A stretch of 64,000 nucleotides of DNA from Saturnia japonica (taxonomy: Eukaryota > Arthropoda > Insecta > Lepidoptera > Saturniidae): contig CM065311.1 of NCBI GenBank assembly GCA_033032175.1, positions 3,031,190-3,095,189 on the forward strand, written 5' to 3'. The notes under the pieces are model-generated. The model ran no database searches. It was given only the letters and a program-made list of their open reading frames with translations, and was not told where the DNA came from. Both the position numbers and the translations under genes were made by a program. Below are positions 57,801 to 64,000 of the stretch, in pieces (position 1 is the stretch's first letter; the number at the start of each line of letters is the position of its first letter).

Positions 57801-58226
57801 GTAAAGTGACCGTTTGTTTAAAAGTCCCTTTCAAACAGAATAATAGTTAGAATGAAATATAGATTTTTATCGAATAATTGTATACAAGAAGCACTGCGAA
57901 TACTGCGTATAGTGAATAATTATAATTTACGAATTATTCAGACTGTAGTGGGTTTTTTATTCCCACGGAGTGAAATGACATTTCATGTGTTGCTAGTTTA
58001 TTGTGTTTTTAAAATTGTGATGTCACCAATCGGTACTAGTTGTAAACCCGTATGAGATATTATACTTAATAATAAATTGTTGAATAAAAATATTAAACCA
58101 TTCACATGTGATGTTCGAATAAGGGAGACAAATTCGCATATCTCGTGGGTCAACCAAAGCGTTATTTTTTTGCAGTTGTTCGTTGTTATTAATTTTCTTG
58201 AAATATGTAATGATAATAGTAAATGA
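36857..58226 (+). CDS. Six-finger C2H2 zinc-finger protein, 12-exon model
   Basis: Exons: 36857-37160 (exon from 36821), 42311-42378, 42454-42550, 43336-43514, 43980-44212, 46146-46380, 49410-49623, 53697-53803, 54174-54437, 55444-55535, 57647-57800, 58176-58226. All junctions are GT/AG. Phases match, and the sum is 1998 nt, i.e. 665 aa. Fingers: residues 217-241 (C-x4-C-x12-H-x6-H), about 245-280 (C-x13-C-x12-H-x4-H), 339-361, 369-391, 399-420 and about 439-462. Fingers 4 and 6 are each split by an intron. Linkers HTGDRPYPC and HTGERRHTC are of the TGEKP type. The N-terminus is basic, the C-terminus acidic (EESSGEGSTGDGEE), fitting a nuclear DNA-binding regulator. Which gene it is I cannot say. 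The last exon is the least certain. Confidence 0.75.
37161..37887. other. First intron of the zinc-finger gene
   Basis: AT-rich. From about 37300 it is homologous to 41700-42310 (shared words CCTAATGATGACTTAATAGC and GGTCTCTGCACAGGACAGGC). It is the left part of the duplicated unit. Confidence 0.6.
39268..39599 (+). mobile_element. Complete non-autonomous Helitron, 332 bp
   Basis: Begins TCTATACAATTAATAAAATT and ends CCACGGGCACAGCTAGT, with A before and T after. The paralogous intron has the uninterrupted sequence TTCGTCTATATTACA (45702 on), which fixes both ends. Same family as 29520-29988. Confidence 0.85.
39725..39810. repeat. Shared interspersed repeat relic
   Basis: The words CTACTGGGCAAATAGGC and ATCACCACACCAGCCCA match 45870-45935 in the other cassette. 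It is a common insect repeat relic that was already present before the cassette duplicated. Confidence 0.5.
40639..40821. mobile_element. 183-bp MITE at the end of exon W1
   Basis: Inverted ends CTCCCTTATTACGTATTTCG and the complement of CCCCCTTATTACATATTTCG (about 25 bp, two mismatches), flanked by CCG (40636-40638 and 40822-40824). Removing the MITE and one CCG restores an exon of 214 nt ending at a GTAAGT donor, identical in length to exon W2. Its own sequence gives the in-frame TAG at 40662. Confidence 0.8.
40890..41560. other. Sequence between cassettes, unassigned
   Basis: Contains a moderately GC-rich stretch (41160-41420) on which no repeat ends were recognised. The open minus-strand frame 41272-41060 has no known motif. 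Confidence 0.3.
43617..43938 (-). mobile_element. tRNA-derived SINE in intron, antisense
   Basis: On the minus strand the head reads GATGGCCTAGTGGTATTC, a perfect A box (TGGCCTAGTGG). About 50 bp on comes GTTCGAATCCC, a B box. The body continues about 250 bp to 43617. It lies between zinc-finger exons M and Y2 and could be transcribed by RNA polymerase III against the gene. It is not a tRNA gene: no cloverleaf arms close. Confidence 0.65.
44239..44440 (-). mobile_element. Diverged Helitron 3' end
   Basis: The plus-strand ACTAGCGGTGTGCCTGCGGC is the complement of a Helitron CTAGT end with its GC stem. The 5' end was not found; the right boundary is arbitrary. Confidence 0.45.
44441..46145. 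other. Intron between finger exons Y2 and Z2
   Basis: Mostly AT-rich with a GC-richer patch at 44460-44610. The frame 45221-45523 is hydrophobic but has no counterpart motif, and its end is homologous to the cassette-1 intron (39020 on). 45850-45935 holds the shared repeat relic. Confidence 0.4.
46845..47480 (-). pseudogene. LINE RNase H domain and C-terminal knuckle
   Basis: The frame 47460-46906 contains VTLQWIKGHSGSRGNDEADK, the last catalytic segment of an RNase H domain. It is followed by a Lys/Arg-rich region and the knuckle CRGCLTAEETAAHVLLEC. RNase H fused to the reverse transcriptase occurs in the I, Loa and related LINE clades. The polymerase part is truncated away. It is inserted antisense in the intron between Z2 and W2 and is absent from the paralogous intron (40231-40424). 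Confidence 0.75.
47768..49037 (+). mobile_element. Full-length decayed mariner (copy B)
   Basis: TCCTTACATATGAAATTAGC at left and the complement of AGGTCCTTACATATGAAATT at right, TA on both sides (47766-47767, 49038-49039). The transposase starts at 47953 and is broken at 48181 (TAA) and several later points. It lies in the zinc-finger intron between Z2 and W2, and is missing from the paralogous intron. Confidence 0.85.
47953..48945 (+). pseudogene. mariner transposase, copy B
   Basis: N-terminus MENIKYRYIYQYEFYRGTSA with the helix-turn-helix (STVRFWFQRFGSGNFDLQNQ, then RGQPETKVENEEL) reads to a stop at 48181-48183. Past further stops and frameshifts, the catalytic half is recognisable: HDNARPHTAQQT at about 48680 and APTDYYFF at about 48780. 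Inactive. Confidence 0.8.
49690..50155. other. Intron, end of the downstream duplication unit
   Basis: Homology to 41560-41690 fades near 49900. Nothing else recognised. Confidence 0.4.
50156..50515. mobile_element. Foldback element with arms over 100 bp
   Basis: The left arm 50156-50261 and the right arm 50408-50515 are reverse complements over about 105 bp with few mismatches (e.g. CGAAATTAACTAACAAAACG at left; its complement at right). They enclose about 146 bp. No coding capacity. Transcribed as part of the zinc-finger intron, the arms would pair into a long hairpin. Confidence 0.8.
50516..51568. other. Intron sequence, AT-rich
   Basis: A stretch at 50640-50830 (CTTGAAAACTACTGATCCAA) resembles common insect repeat tails. 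No gene recognised. Confidence 0.3.
51571..52847 (-). mobile_element. Full-length decayed mariner (copy C)
   Basis: Right end (minus-strand start) is the complement of ATATGTAAGGACC; left end GATCCTTACATAAAATTAGC. TA on both sides (51569-51570, 52848-52849). Transposase pieces on the minus strand: N-terminus MENLKYCVIYEYSSTEASAL (about 52660), the middle at 52208-51897, and the C-terminus with LAPTDYHFYQNLD (51885-51688). The HDNA box is changed to QDYA. Inserted antisense in the large intron between W2 and V. Confidence 0.85.
52850..53696. other. Intron sequence, AT-rich
   Basis: No recognised element. Confidence 0.3.
55536..57646. other. Large intron of the zinc-finger gene
   Basis: Contains a possible element at about 55884-56452: the words ACGTGACAACGTC (left) and GACGTTGTCACGT (right) are inverted, with a GC-rich block at 56220-56420 between. 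A hAT-like end (complement of GTAGGGATGCAAATGATACA) lies at about 57552-57577. The rest is AT-rich. Confidence 0.35.
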
Positions 58227-58262
58227 TCTCGTATGTTGTGAATAACACAAAATATTTAAATG

Positions 58263-58268
58263 AATAAA
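58263..58268 (+). terminator. Poly(A) signal after the zinc-finger gene
   Basis: AATAAA 37 nt after the proposed stop at 58224-58226. It supports the short terminal exon. Confidence 0.45.
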
Positions 58269-58429
58269 TAAAAACTCTCAATTCGGTATGTATTTTAAAT
58301 CTTACGATTAAAATGATTGTATACCTACTGTTTACATAGAATATACTGTAGAACAAATATTAAAAAAATAAATGTAACGACATAATTTTCAAGTTTAACA
58401 TATTTAGTGATTGTTGTCTGTGGGAATAA

Positions 58430-58725
58430 AGAAACCAATAGAAGCTTTATATTTATTTTCGGTTTGAAATTCGAATTTTTCGTAGGTTACTTGATTAATT
58501 TGAGAATTTCGAATTATTCATAAGTTTTTCGAGTAATTGGCAGCTTTTAAACTATTCGATTCAAACTTTAAATCATTGTTGTTTTTTTATTGGTAAAAGA
58601 AAACGAAATTGGAATCGATTATTCGGAATTAGAATCGTATACCAGAATTTTCGGATTATTTGATTGAATAGTAATATCCGATTTGATTTGATTTTAATGC
58701 TATTCGCACAACTCTATTGGTTACA
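58430..58725. repeat. Possible hAT-like MITE
   Basis: Rich in GAATTATTCG/ATTCGAAT words; ends in GCTATTCGCACAACTCTA, whose complement resembles hAT-type ends. The left end is uncertain. Confidence 0.3.
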
Positions 58726-59080
58726 TAATCGTTATAAGAAATATGTGGCTTGGCTTGGACGGGGAAATGTTTTCTCTGATATCTTACAGTTTGAGTTTTT
58801 TTGTTATATACTATTATTATAAACAGGTAAAGTTTGGATGTCTGTACTTTCTACGAGGTAATCTCTGTAATCGAAAACAAAAATTCAAACACTAATAGAA
58901 AGCTACGTTCTCCCTGAGTGACAGCCAAAATTCTGTTCCTATTTAAATTTTATATTGTAATTACCGCGTACGAAGTTTTCGGTGGTTACTAGAGTGTTCA
59001 TAATTTACGTAAATATAATTTTAATTATTTTTCATTAAATTTTGAGCTTTTACATATATTTTTTGTTAATTATTCTTTAT
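58726..59080. other. Repeat-tail-like AT-rich sequence
   Basis: Contains GGTAATCTCTGTAATCG at about 58857, a word of common insect LINE or SINE tails. No gene. Confidence 0.3.
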
Positions 59081-59230
59081 ACTAGCTCTGCCCGAGACTT
59101 CGTCCACGTGATAGATTTCGTAAATGAAAAACAACAAATAAAAACCTCACCTGACCTCAATCTGATTCCACGGTATTTGACCCGTACAAGCTTTAATAAT
59201 ACCCAATTAAAATCATATTTAATGTTAACG
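59081..59230 (-). mobile_element. Diverged Helitron 3' end
   Basis: ACTAGCTCTGCCCGAGACTT on plus is the complement of a Helitron CTAGT end with stem. The 5' end was not recognised. Confidence 0.4.
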
Positions 59231-59274
59231 GATATCACAGTTTGACAATCATACCGATATTATCTAAAAGGCAT

Positions 59275-59560
59275 AAATACTGACTGCTATGCTCGAGGTC
59301 CTGGGTTCGATTCCCAGGTCGAGCAAAGTGCTATTGGGTTTTTGTATGTAATTCCCAGTAGCAGCTCGGAGTTTGCCTTTGAACCTGATTAATGACAATA
59401 GGCTCGCCCCCAATTACATGGGACCTAAAAACGTACCCGGCTAACTGTGGGTGTACATTAGTACACCTCTCCCTTACCCCTTCGAGGAATACAGGCCTGT
59501 TGGTATATACACAGGGTTATTGGTAATTCGACGTATTCCCGATAGGGGTGACTATTTGCG
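59275..59560 (+). mobile_element. SINE-like repeat with a pol III B box
   Basis: GGTTCGATTCCCAGGTCGAG carries a B box (GGTTCGATTCC) with a closing T-arm-like stem. No A box lies at the proper distance, so the head is truncated or replaced. The downstream part (AATTACATGGGACCTAAAAA) is repeat-like. Not a tRNA gene. Confidence 0.45.
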
Positions 59561-60099
59561 ATAATTTTAACCCCCATATACATTATGCAAAAGTAAACCA
59601 TTTTTGAGTTATCATGTTTTTTAGATTTTTCAAAATAAGTCAAAAATGTAACATCAAAAATTTATTTAAAAAAAGAATCATTTTAAATCTCATTTTTTCT
59701 TCTAATTTATAAAAGAAATTAGACGCTGGTTATTTTTCAATATTAAAACAACAATTATCGGTCCAAATTAAAAAATGCAAGACGAAAAACGATATTATTT
59801 CAATATTTTTTTGAGATGTTTTTCCACTAAATTGTATGAAACTTGGCTTGTAAAATATAACCGTTTTCTTAGCTCTACTACAATGCAACTAGGAACTTAT
59901 TTCAAAGAACCTGAAAAAGAAAATTATCACAAATTTGGAAATTTGTATTCGAACTAAACTTAAGGTCTTCTTTAAAAGTTCCATAAAATTAATTAAAAAC
60001 AATACACAATTTAATTAAAACAAAAAAAAAATACAAATTTAAAATAACATTTAGAACCAGTAACAGTTTAGTAGTAATAACAATTAATAATTTAGCCTA
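59561..60099. other. AT-rich spacer with an inverted repeat copy
   Basis: 59545-59640 is the reverse complement of 63200-63290. The rest is AT-rich without genes. Confidence 0.4.
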
Positions 60100-60800
60100 A
60101 TTAAAGTTCTTGCTCGAAGTAACTTCCTCTATTGCGAACGCAAAGTCGCATTCTTTTCTGAGTTGTGACTTAACTACTGTCAAATTATTCCGCATCGCAT
60201 TTGCTGCGTTTAAAATACTAGTTTTGGGTTCCTCCGCGAATGACACAGGCGAGACGTCGTAAACTACGGATTTCATATGAGCCCAGACAAATCAACCTGC
60301 GGTAAGTCCGGACTCCTCGCAGGTCTCGGAATGGGTCCTCCTCGACCTATCGAAAGATGTGCAAATGTGCAAAATGTGCAAGACATCGGTCTTGCTGGTA
60401 TATCATGTTTTGCCTTGTAGCCAAAGGCATGTCTTCGAGGAGGTCTAACATTTCTTTTGTCAAAAAAATTTGTAAGCTGCAGGCATTTAGATTGCTCGAT
60501 AAAAAATGTGATCCGATTAAATTGTCGTTAATTATTCCCATCCACATATTGACCGAAAAACGGCGTTGCGACCCTTTTGGCATCTTTTTATTAGGGTTTT
60601 GTGCACTTTCCCACTCCAATAATGTTCATTCTGGTAGTTAGTAATCCTATCTTGATCGAATTTGGATTCGTCGGTCCATAGGATTAAAAAAAAAACGCTT
60701 CTTCTAAATCCGCATTTAACATAGAGTAATAAAGTCCGCTCACTGTACCTAGAGAGTGCAAAACTTGTTATAAGTATCGAAACAATGCGATTCATTTACG
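60100..60800 (-). pseudogene. Tc1/mariner-type transposase remnant
   Basis: Minus-strand pieces: LWTDESKFDQDRITNYQNEH and YWSGKVHKTL (60690-60590), RRFSVNMWMGIINDNLIGSH, LLEDMPLATRQNMIYQQDRC (60570-60390), IGRGGPIPRPARSPDL (about 60330), then in another frame VWAHMKSVVYDVSPVSFAEE. They are consecutive segments of one DDE transposase with at least two frameshifts. The DNA-binding half is missing. A different family from the others in the window. Confidence 0.65.
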
Positions 60801-61038
60801 CGGGTGTAAGGAAGGGCGCGGGGTAGGGCGTGGTTTGTCCCTTATCTCTAAAGTGATGTGCGTTGTCCGCCGGTACGGACATTGTATCGATATATTCGTT
60901 GGTGTTAAAAATAACTTCGACAAATGTTTATTTTACTTGTTTATTATAATAATGATAACATAATTATCTTAACCACTAAATACATAATATATATAATAAC
61001 AAAAAGTTAAAACATTTTTCAAGAACCTTCAAATAAAA
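60801..61038. other. Spacer
   Basis: Nothing recognised. Confidence 0.3.
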
Positions 61039-62210
61039 TTAATTTATTGTAAGTCTGTCTCTTTTCCTATGATTTTCCGAGTATTTCTTTTCATTGGGAA
61101 GATTTTTACTTTTAATAAACTGTCTCTTAATTATTTCAGCACTTGAGATATTGATTCCGCTTAATATATGGACATCGGTTTTGTTCATTAAATCTTTCTT
61201 TTTCAAGTCTTGAAGTAAATCCTCCATGCGAAATAATTTACGCTTCAAACCCCTTTGATGGCACTGTAGGCGTTTTATTTTTAATAAACGTTGATGCGAT
61301 ATACGTTCCAGGCATTCTATACGTGATTTTAGTTTTTTTTTTTTTGCGAGGAGAATCAATAATCATATCTGGTACAAAACTAGCAGTGACTTCAACATCC
61401 ATTTCATTTTCATTTTCTTGTACAGTTTCCTCAATCTAAAATAAATACAATGAAAATTAAAGTAAGTATAGTTTTATAGTGACACTAACCATGAACAATT
61501 AATGACAATATAAATTATAGAATATTTTTATAAAATTTCTCACATCAAGTACGTAGGTACTGCATTTGGTAATAAATATTGCTTTTTCTTGCTCAAATCA
61601 AAACATGATTCCTCACAATGCTGAGAACATATTGTAGTTCGAGGCCCTGGAAACCATCCATCTTTACGAACTACATCTATCCATTTCTCTTTTGTCTTTG
61701 GGTCTTTAGGAAAGCTGCAAGATCACAAAAATTCTCGCTGAGTAAATTTCTAAAAATATATAAGTAAATAAATTATATTCATATTAATTCAAATAACTTA
61801 AATATCATATATTATCATTACAATATCGAAAACATTTTATTAGGTACTAAATATTGTGATAGAACAAATTAATATTCTTTACTAATGAATATTTAGAAAG
61901 AAATTATATTTAGAATCATACTTAAAATAAACAATATTAATTAAATAAGGTAGGACCTAGTCTATATTCATAAAAAGCGGTAATAGATTCATAAAATGCG
62001 GTAATAGTCACTCGATACAATCAAGAGTAGGCACAACACTACAGCGTCTTGAGTAAACTGAACTGCCATGGCGGCGTGTCATCTAATTAATAATTATTTT
62101 GACGCTAAATAATAGTCCATCAGTACTTACACATGATAAGAGATACCACTGGATTTCAGGTTTTTCTTTCTATAATGGTTTTTACAAGTTTTCAATGCAC
62201 AATTAGACAT
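61039..62210 (-). pseudogene. THAP-domain protein (P-element-like), three-exon remnant
   Basis: Exon 1 62210-62131 (ATG; MSNCALKTCKNHYRKKNLKS) ends phase 2 at a GTAAGT donor. Exon 2 starts 61714 after TCTTGCAG and completes a THAP finger: NCALKTC, HVFPKDPKTKEKW, TTICSQHC, LLPNAVPT, i.e. C2CH. Exon 3 (from 61435) encodes an acidic linker (ETVQENENEMDVEV) and a Leu/Lys coiled coil (KIKRLQCHQRGLKRKLFRME) as in P-element/THAP9-type proteins. It stops at 61039 before any RNase H-like catalytic domain. Two problems: the junction 2-3 does not keep phase with the best donor, and a 13-A run near 61340 shifts the frame. It is either a decayed copy or a truncated repressor-like gene. Confidence 0.5.
61967..62008. 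repeat. 21-bp tandem duplication
   Basis: ATTCATAAAAAGCGGTAATAG is followed by a second copy with one change (the fifth A of the A-run is T). It lies in the proposed first intron of the THAP remnant. Confidence 0.5.
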
Positions 62211-63194
62211 TTTGCTTCGTAAAAGTATTATTTTTTCAGAGATAAGCACTGGACGAAACGCGTGAACAGACTGAGCGTAGGTACAGGCGTCGGGGAAGAC
62301 ATACATGAAAAATTCATGTATAGGTGGTAAGACAGGCGAGACCGTTCTGGTTCTATACTCTAACACGCCGAGTTCATAATTCTATGGCATTTAATATAAA
62401 TCTACAGAAAGTAACTCTCCTTTCAAGGTCCTCTTCGTGAATAACTTGCATAGGAGTATAATGGTAAGGATTAGAATCTTGCATTGTACTGTAGATTACG
62501 TTTTCCATTGTGTTACAAAGAGTCGTGTGGCGACGGTGTTTCTTGAAATTGTTGGTTCATCGAAAAATTCTTGCAGAATATCCTCTTCGTAATTAACAAC
62601 ATTGACTTGGGCTCTTCGGCATTAATTTGTCGTCTGTGTACACCACCAGCTTCTCGGATTCACCAATACACTCCATTAATAACTGATACATGGGGTAACC
62701 GGCGATTAGGAATCCGACGCGAATTATCTTGACGAGCAGCTTCACTGTTATCGTTGCAAAAACCGTAACAAAACACTATATCGGTATACCGGGTATATCG
62801 GTATATCGGGGATCGGTATCGGTCATTTGTGTAATTTTGAAATATACGCTGTTCATTTTGATCAAGCTCTTCTATACATATTTCAATTCAAATTAAAAAT
62901 TAAACTACAATCGTTACTGTATTTATTTCAAAAAACACGGCGTAAATTTGTAAAACAATAACAATGCACGCCTGAAAAGTTTTTTAAAAAAGAACTCTTT
63001 GAAAACTTTGTTTTTTTTTTCTTAACCTGCCAGTTTTAACTTCTTAACCAGTATCTACGCATTTAACCTATTTTCAAGATAGTCAAATAATCTGCGAGCC
63101 AAGTTTCATAACGCTTATTTTCGTTTTTAAGGCATTTTAGTGGACAAAAATCTCTACAAAAAAAATAATGAAATTGGACTGATAATTTGATAAA
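62211..63194. other. Spacer with GGTAT-rich patch
   Basis: 62770-62825 is a cluster of ATCGGTAT words resembling subterminal repeats of hAT-like MITEs. No gene recognised. Confidence 0.3.
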
Positions 63195-63365
63195 TACTTA
63201 TTGAAAAAAAGCTAAAAAACATGATAACTCAAGAATAGTTCACTTTTGCATAATGCATATGGGGGTTAAAATTATCGCAAATAGTCACTCCGATCACATC
63301 CCAGTGTTCAAACATACCGACAGACAGACATACAAAAATTTCAAAAACTATCGAAATGTGTTCTG
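63195..63365 (+). repeat. Repeat copy, inverted partner of 59545-59640
   Basis: AAAAACATGATAACTCAA and GGGGGTTAAAATTATCGCAA are shared with the minus strand of 59545-59640. It ends in GACAGACAGACATACAAAAA, a frequent insect repeat tail. Confidence 0.5.
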
Positions 63366-63730
63366 TTTATGATTTTAAAGCCCCGTATTGTTTTTTCTCA
63401 AATATGTTCAATGTTCAGATTTCGACTCTTTACTCTTTTTCTTTTATTATAATGTATAGATTACACACAAGCTTGTTCCTTGTCTAAAAAAGTTATCAAA
63501 TGTGTTGGATTCAATTCTTCTTCTTGTTGTTTTGGCGACCCAAAAAGCACTTGCACCAAAATGCACATCAATTGTACCACTAATTATATTAATATATTTA
63601 TCCATAACCTCATACGGTCTTATCTATACTTATATTATAAAGGTCAAGAGATTCTTTTTGTTTTTTTAACCGCGCTAACCTTTGGAACTACCAGTCAGAT
63701 TTGAAAAAATATTTTTGCATTTTGTAGCAT
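63366..63730. other. Spacer
   Basis: The plus-strand frame 63480-63704 has no recognised motif. Confidence 0.3.
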
Positions 63731-64000
63731 ACTAGCTGTGCCCGCGGCTTCGCTCACTTTGACTACAGAATGCAGTCGATCGGGCACACCCGCGAATCTT
63801 GCTCCAACGCTCTCGGCTATTTTAAAGACAAAAATGCTTATTGGGATTGTACCTTAGAAGATAGACATATACTCTCGTTGAAATGTTTGTAGGTCTTTTT
63901 AATGTCTTCAATTATGTAGTACACTAATTTGCTATTTCTCTTATGGTTTATTCAGCGTAAGCCATTTAAGCGCCCGAATTGATTCACCATGACTTGCTTT
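63731..64000 (-). mobile_element. Helitron 3' part, runs past the window end
   Basis: ACTAGCTGTGCCCGCGGCTT on plus is the complement of the Helitron 3' end. Beyond it, 63810-64000 matches the interior of 29520-29988 (GGCTATTTTAAAGACAA, CAGCGTAAGCCATTT). The 5' end lies outside the window. Confidence 0.7.

Noticed and set aside
59275..59345. tRNA gene
   Set aside because: Only the B-box arm is tRNA-like; no A box, acceptor stem or anticodon arm closes.

Overview
The window looks like insect nuclear DNA, most probably from a moth or butterfly. It is intron-rich and AT-rich. It carries short non-autonomous Helitrons with the lepidopteran-type end (TCTATAC... to ...CTAGT, inserted between A and T), R1-, Jockey- and CR1-type LINE remnants, several Tc1/mariner families, hAT-like shells and tRNA-derived SINEs. 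No bacterial, CRISPR, rRNA or plain tRNA gene features were seen. The order assignment is inference from this repeat repertoire.

From 1 to 10.3 kb the sequence is nested mobile DNA: a solo LTR of a small LTR retrotransposon (TRIM) split by a LINE, a 160-bp tandem array, a deleted mariner, an R1-clade LINE tail, a CR1-like LINE tail, and a 5'-truncated Tc1 element with an intact 340-codon transposase ORF and a full TRIM inside it. From 10.5 to 16 kb (minus strand) lie four phase-consistent 3' exons of a TTF1/Reb1-like Myb-domain gene. Its terminal exon has been partly duplicated on the far side of the Tc1. From 17.4 to 28 kb there is a decayed transposon protein, a nearly intact DD41D mariner, a possible two-exon small gene (20.4-20.75 kb), a degenerate DDE transposase, and a hAT-like shell with LINEs nested inside. 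From 28 to 36.3 kb there are more TRIM, Helitron, Tc1 and LINE copies separated by AT-rich sequence without genes.

From 36.8 to 58.3 kb (plus strand) there is one C2H2 zinc-finger gene. Twelve exons can be chained with matching splice phases into a 665-codon ORF with six fingers. Four of these exons (X, Y, Z, W) also exist as an upstream tandem copy whose last exon is interrupted by a MITE. The introns hold two Helitron traces, a SINE, a LINE RNase H fragment, two mariners and a long foldback. From 58.3 to 64 kb are repeat fossils, a decayed transposase and a THAP-domain (P-element-like) three-exon remnant on the minus strand.

The most informative observations are: (1) the phase-symmetric duplication of the zinc-finger exon cassette and its loss through a MITE; (2) a 519-bp duplication that begins exactly at a Tc1 target TA, as expected from failed repair of a Tc1 break; (3) a tRNA-Trp-primed TRIM family whose LTR has been hit three times at the same point by one LINE family; (4) a Helitron whose empty site is preserved in the paralogous intron.
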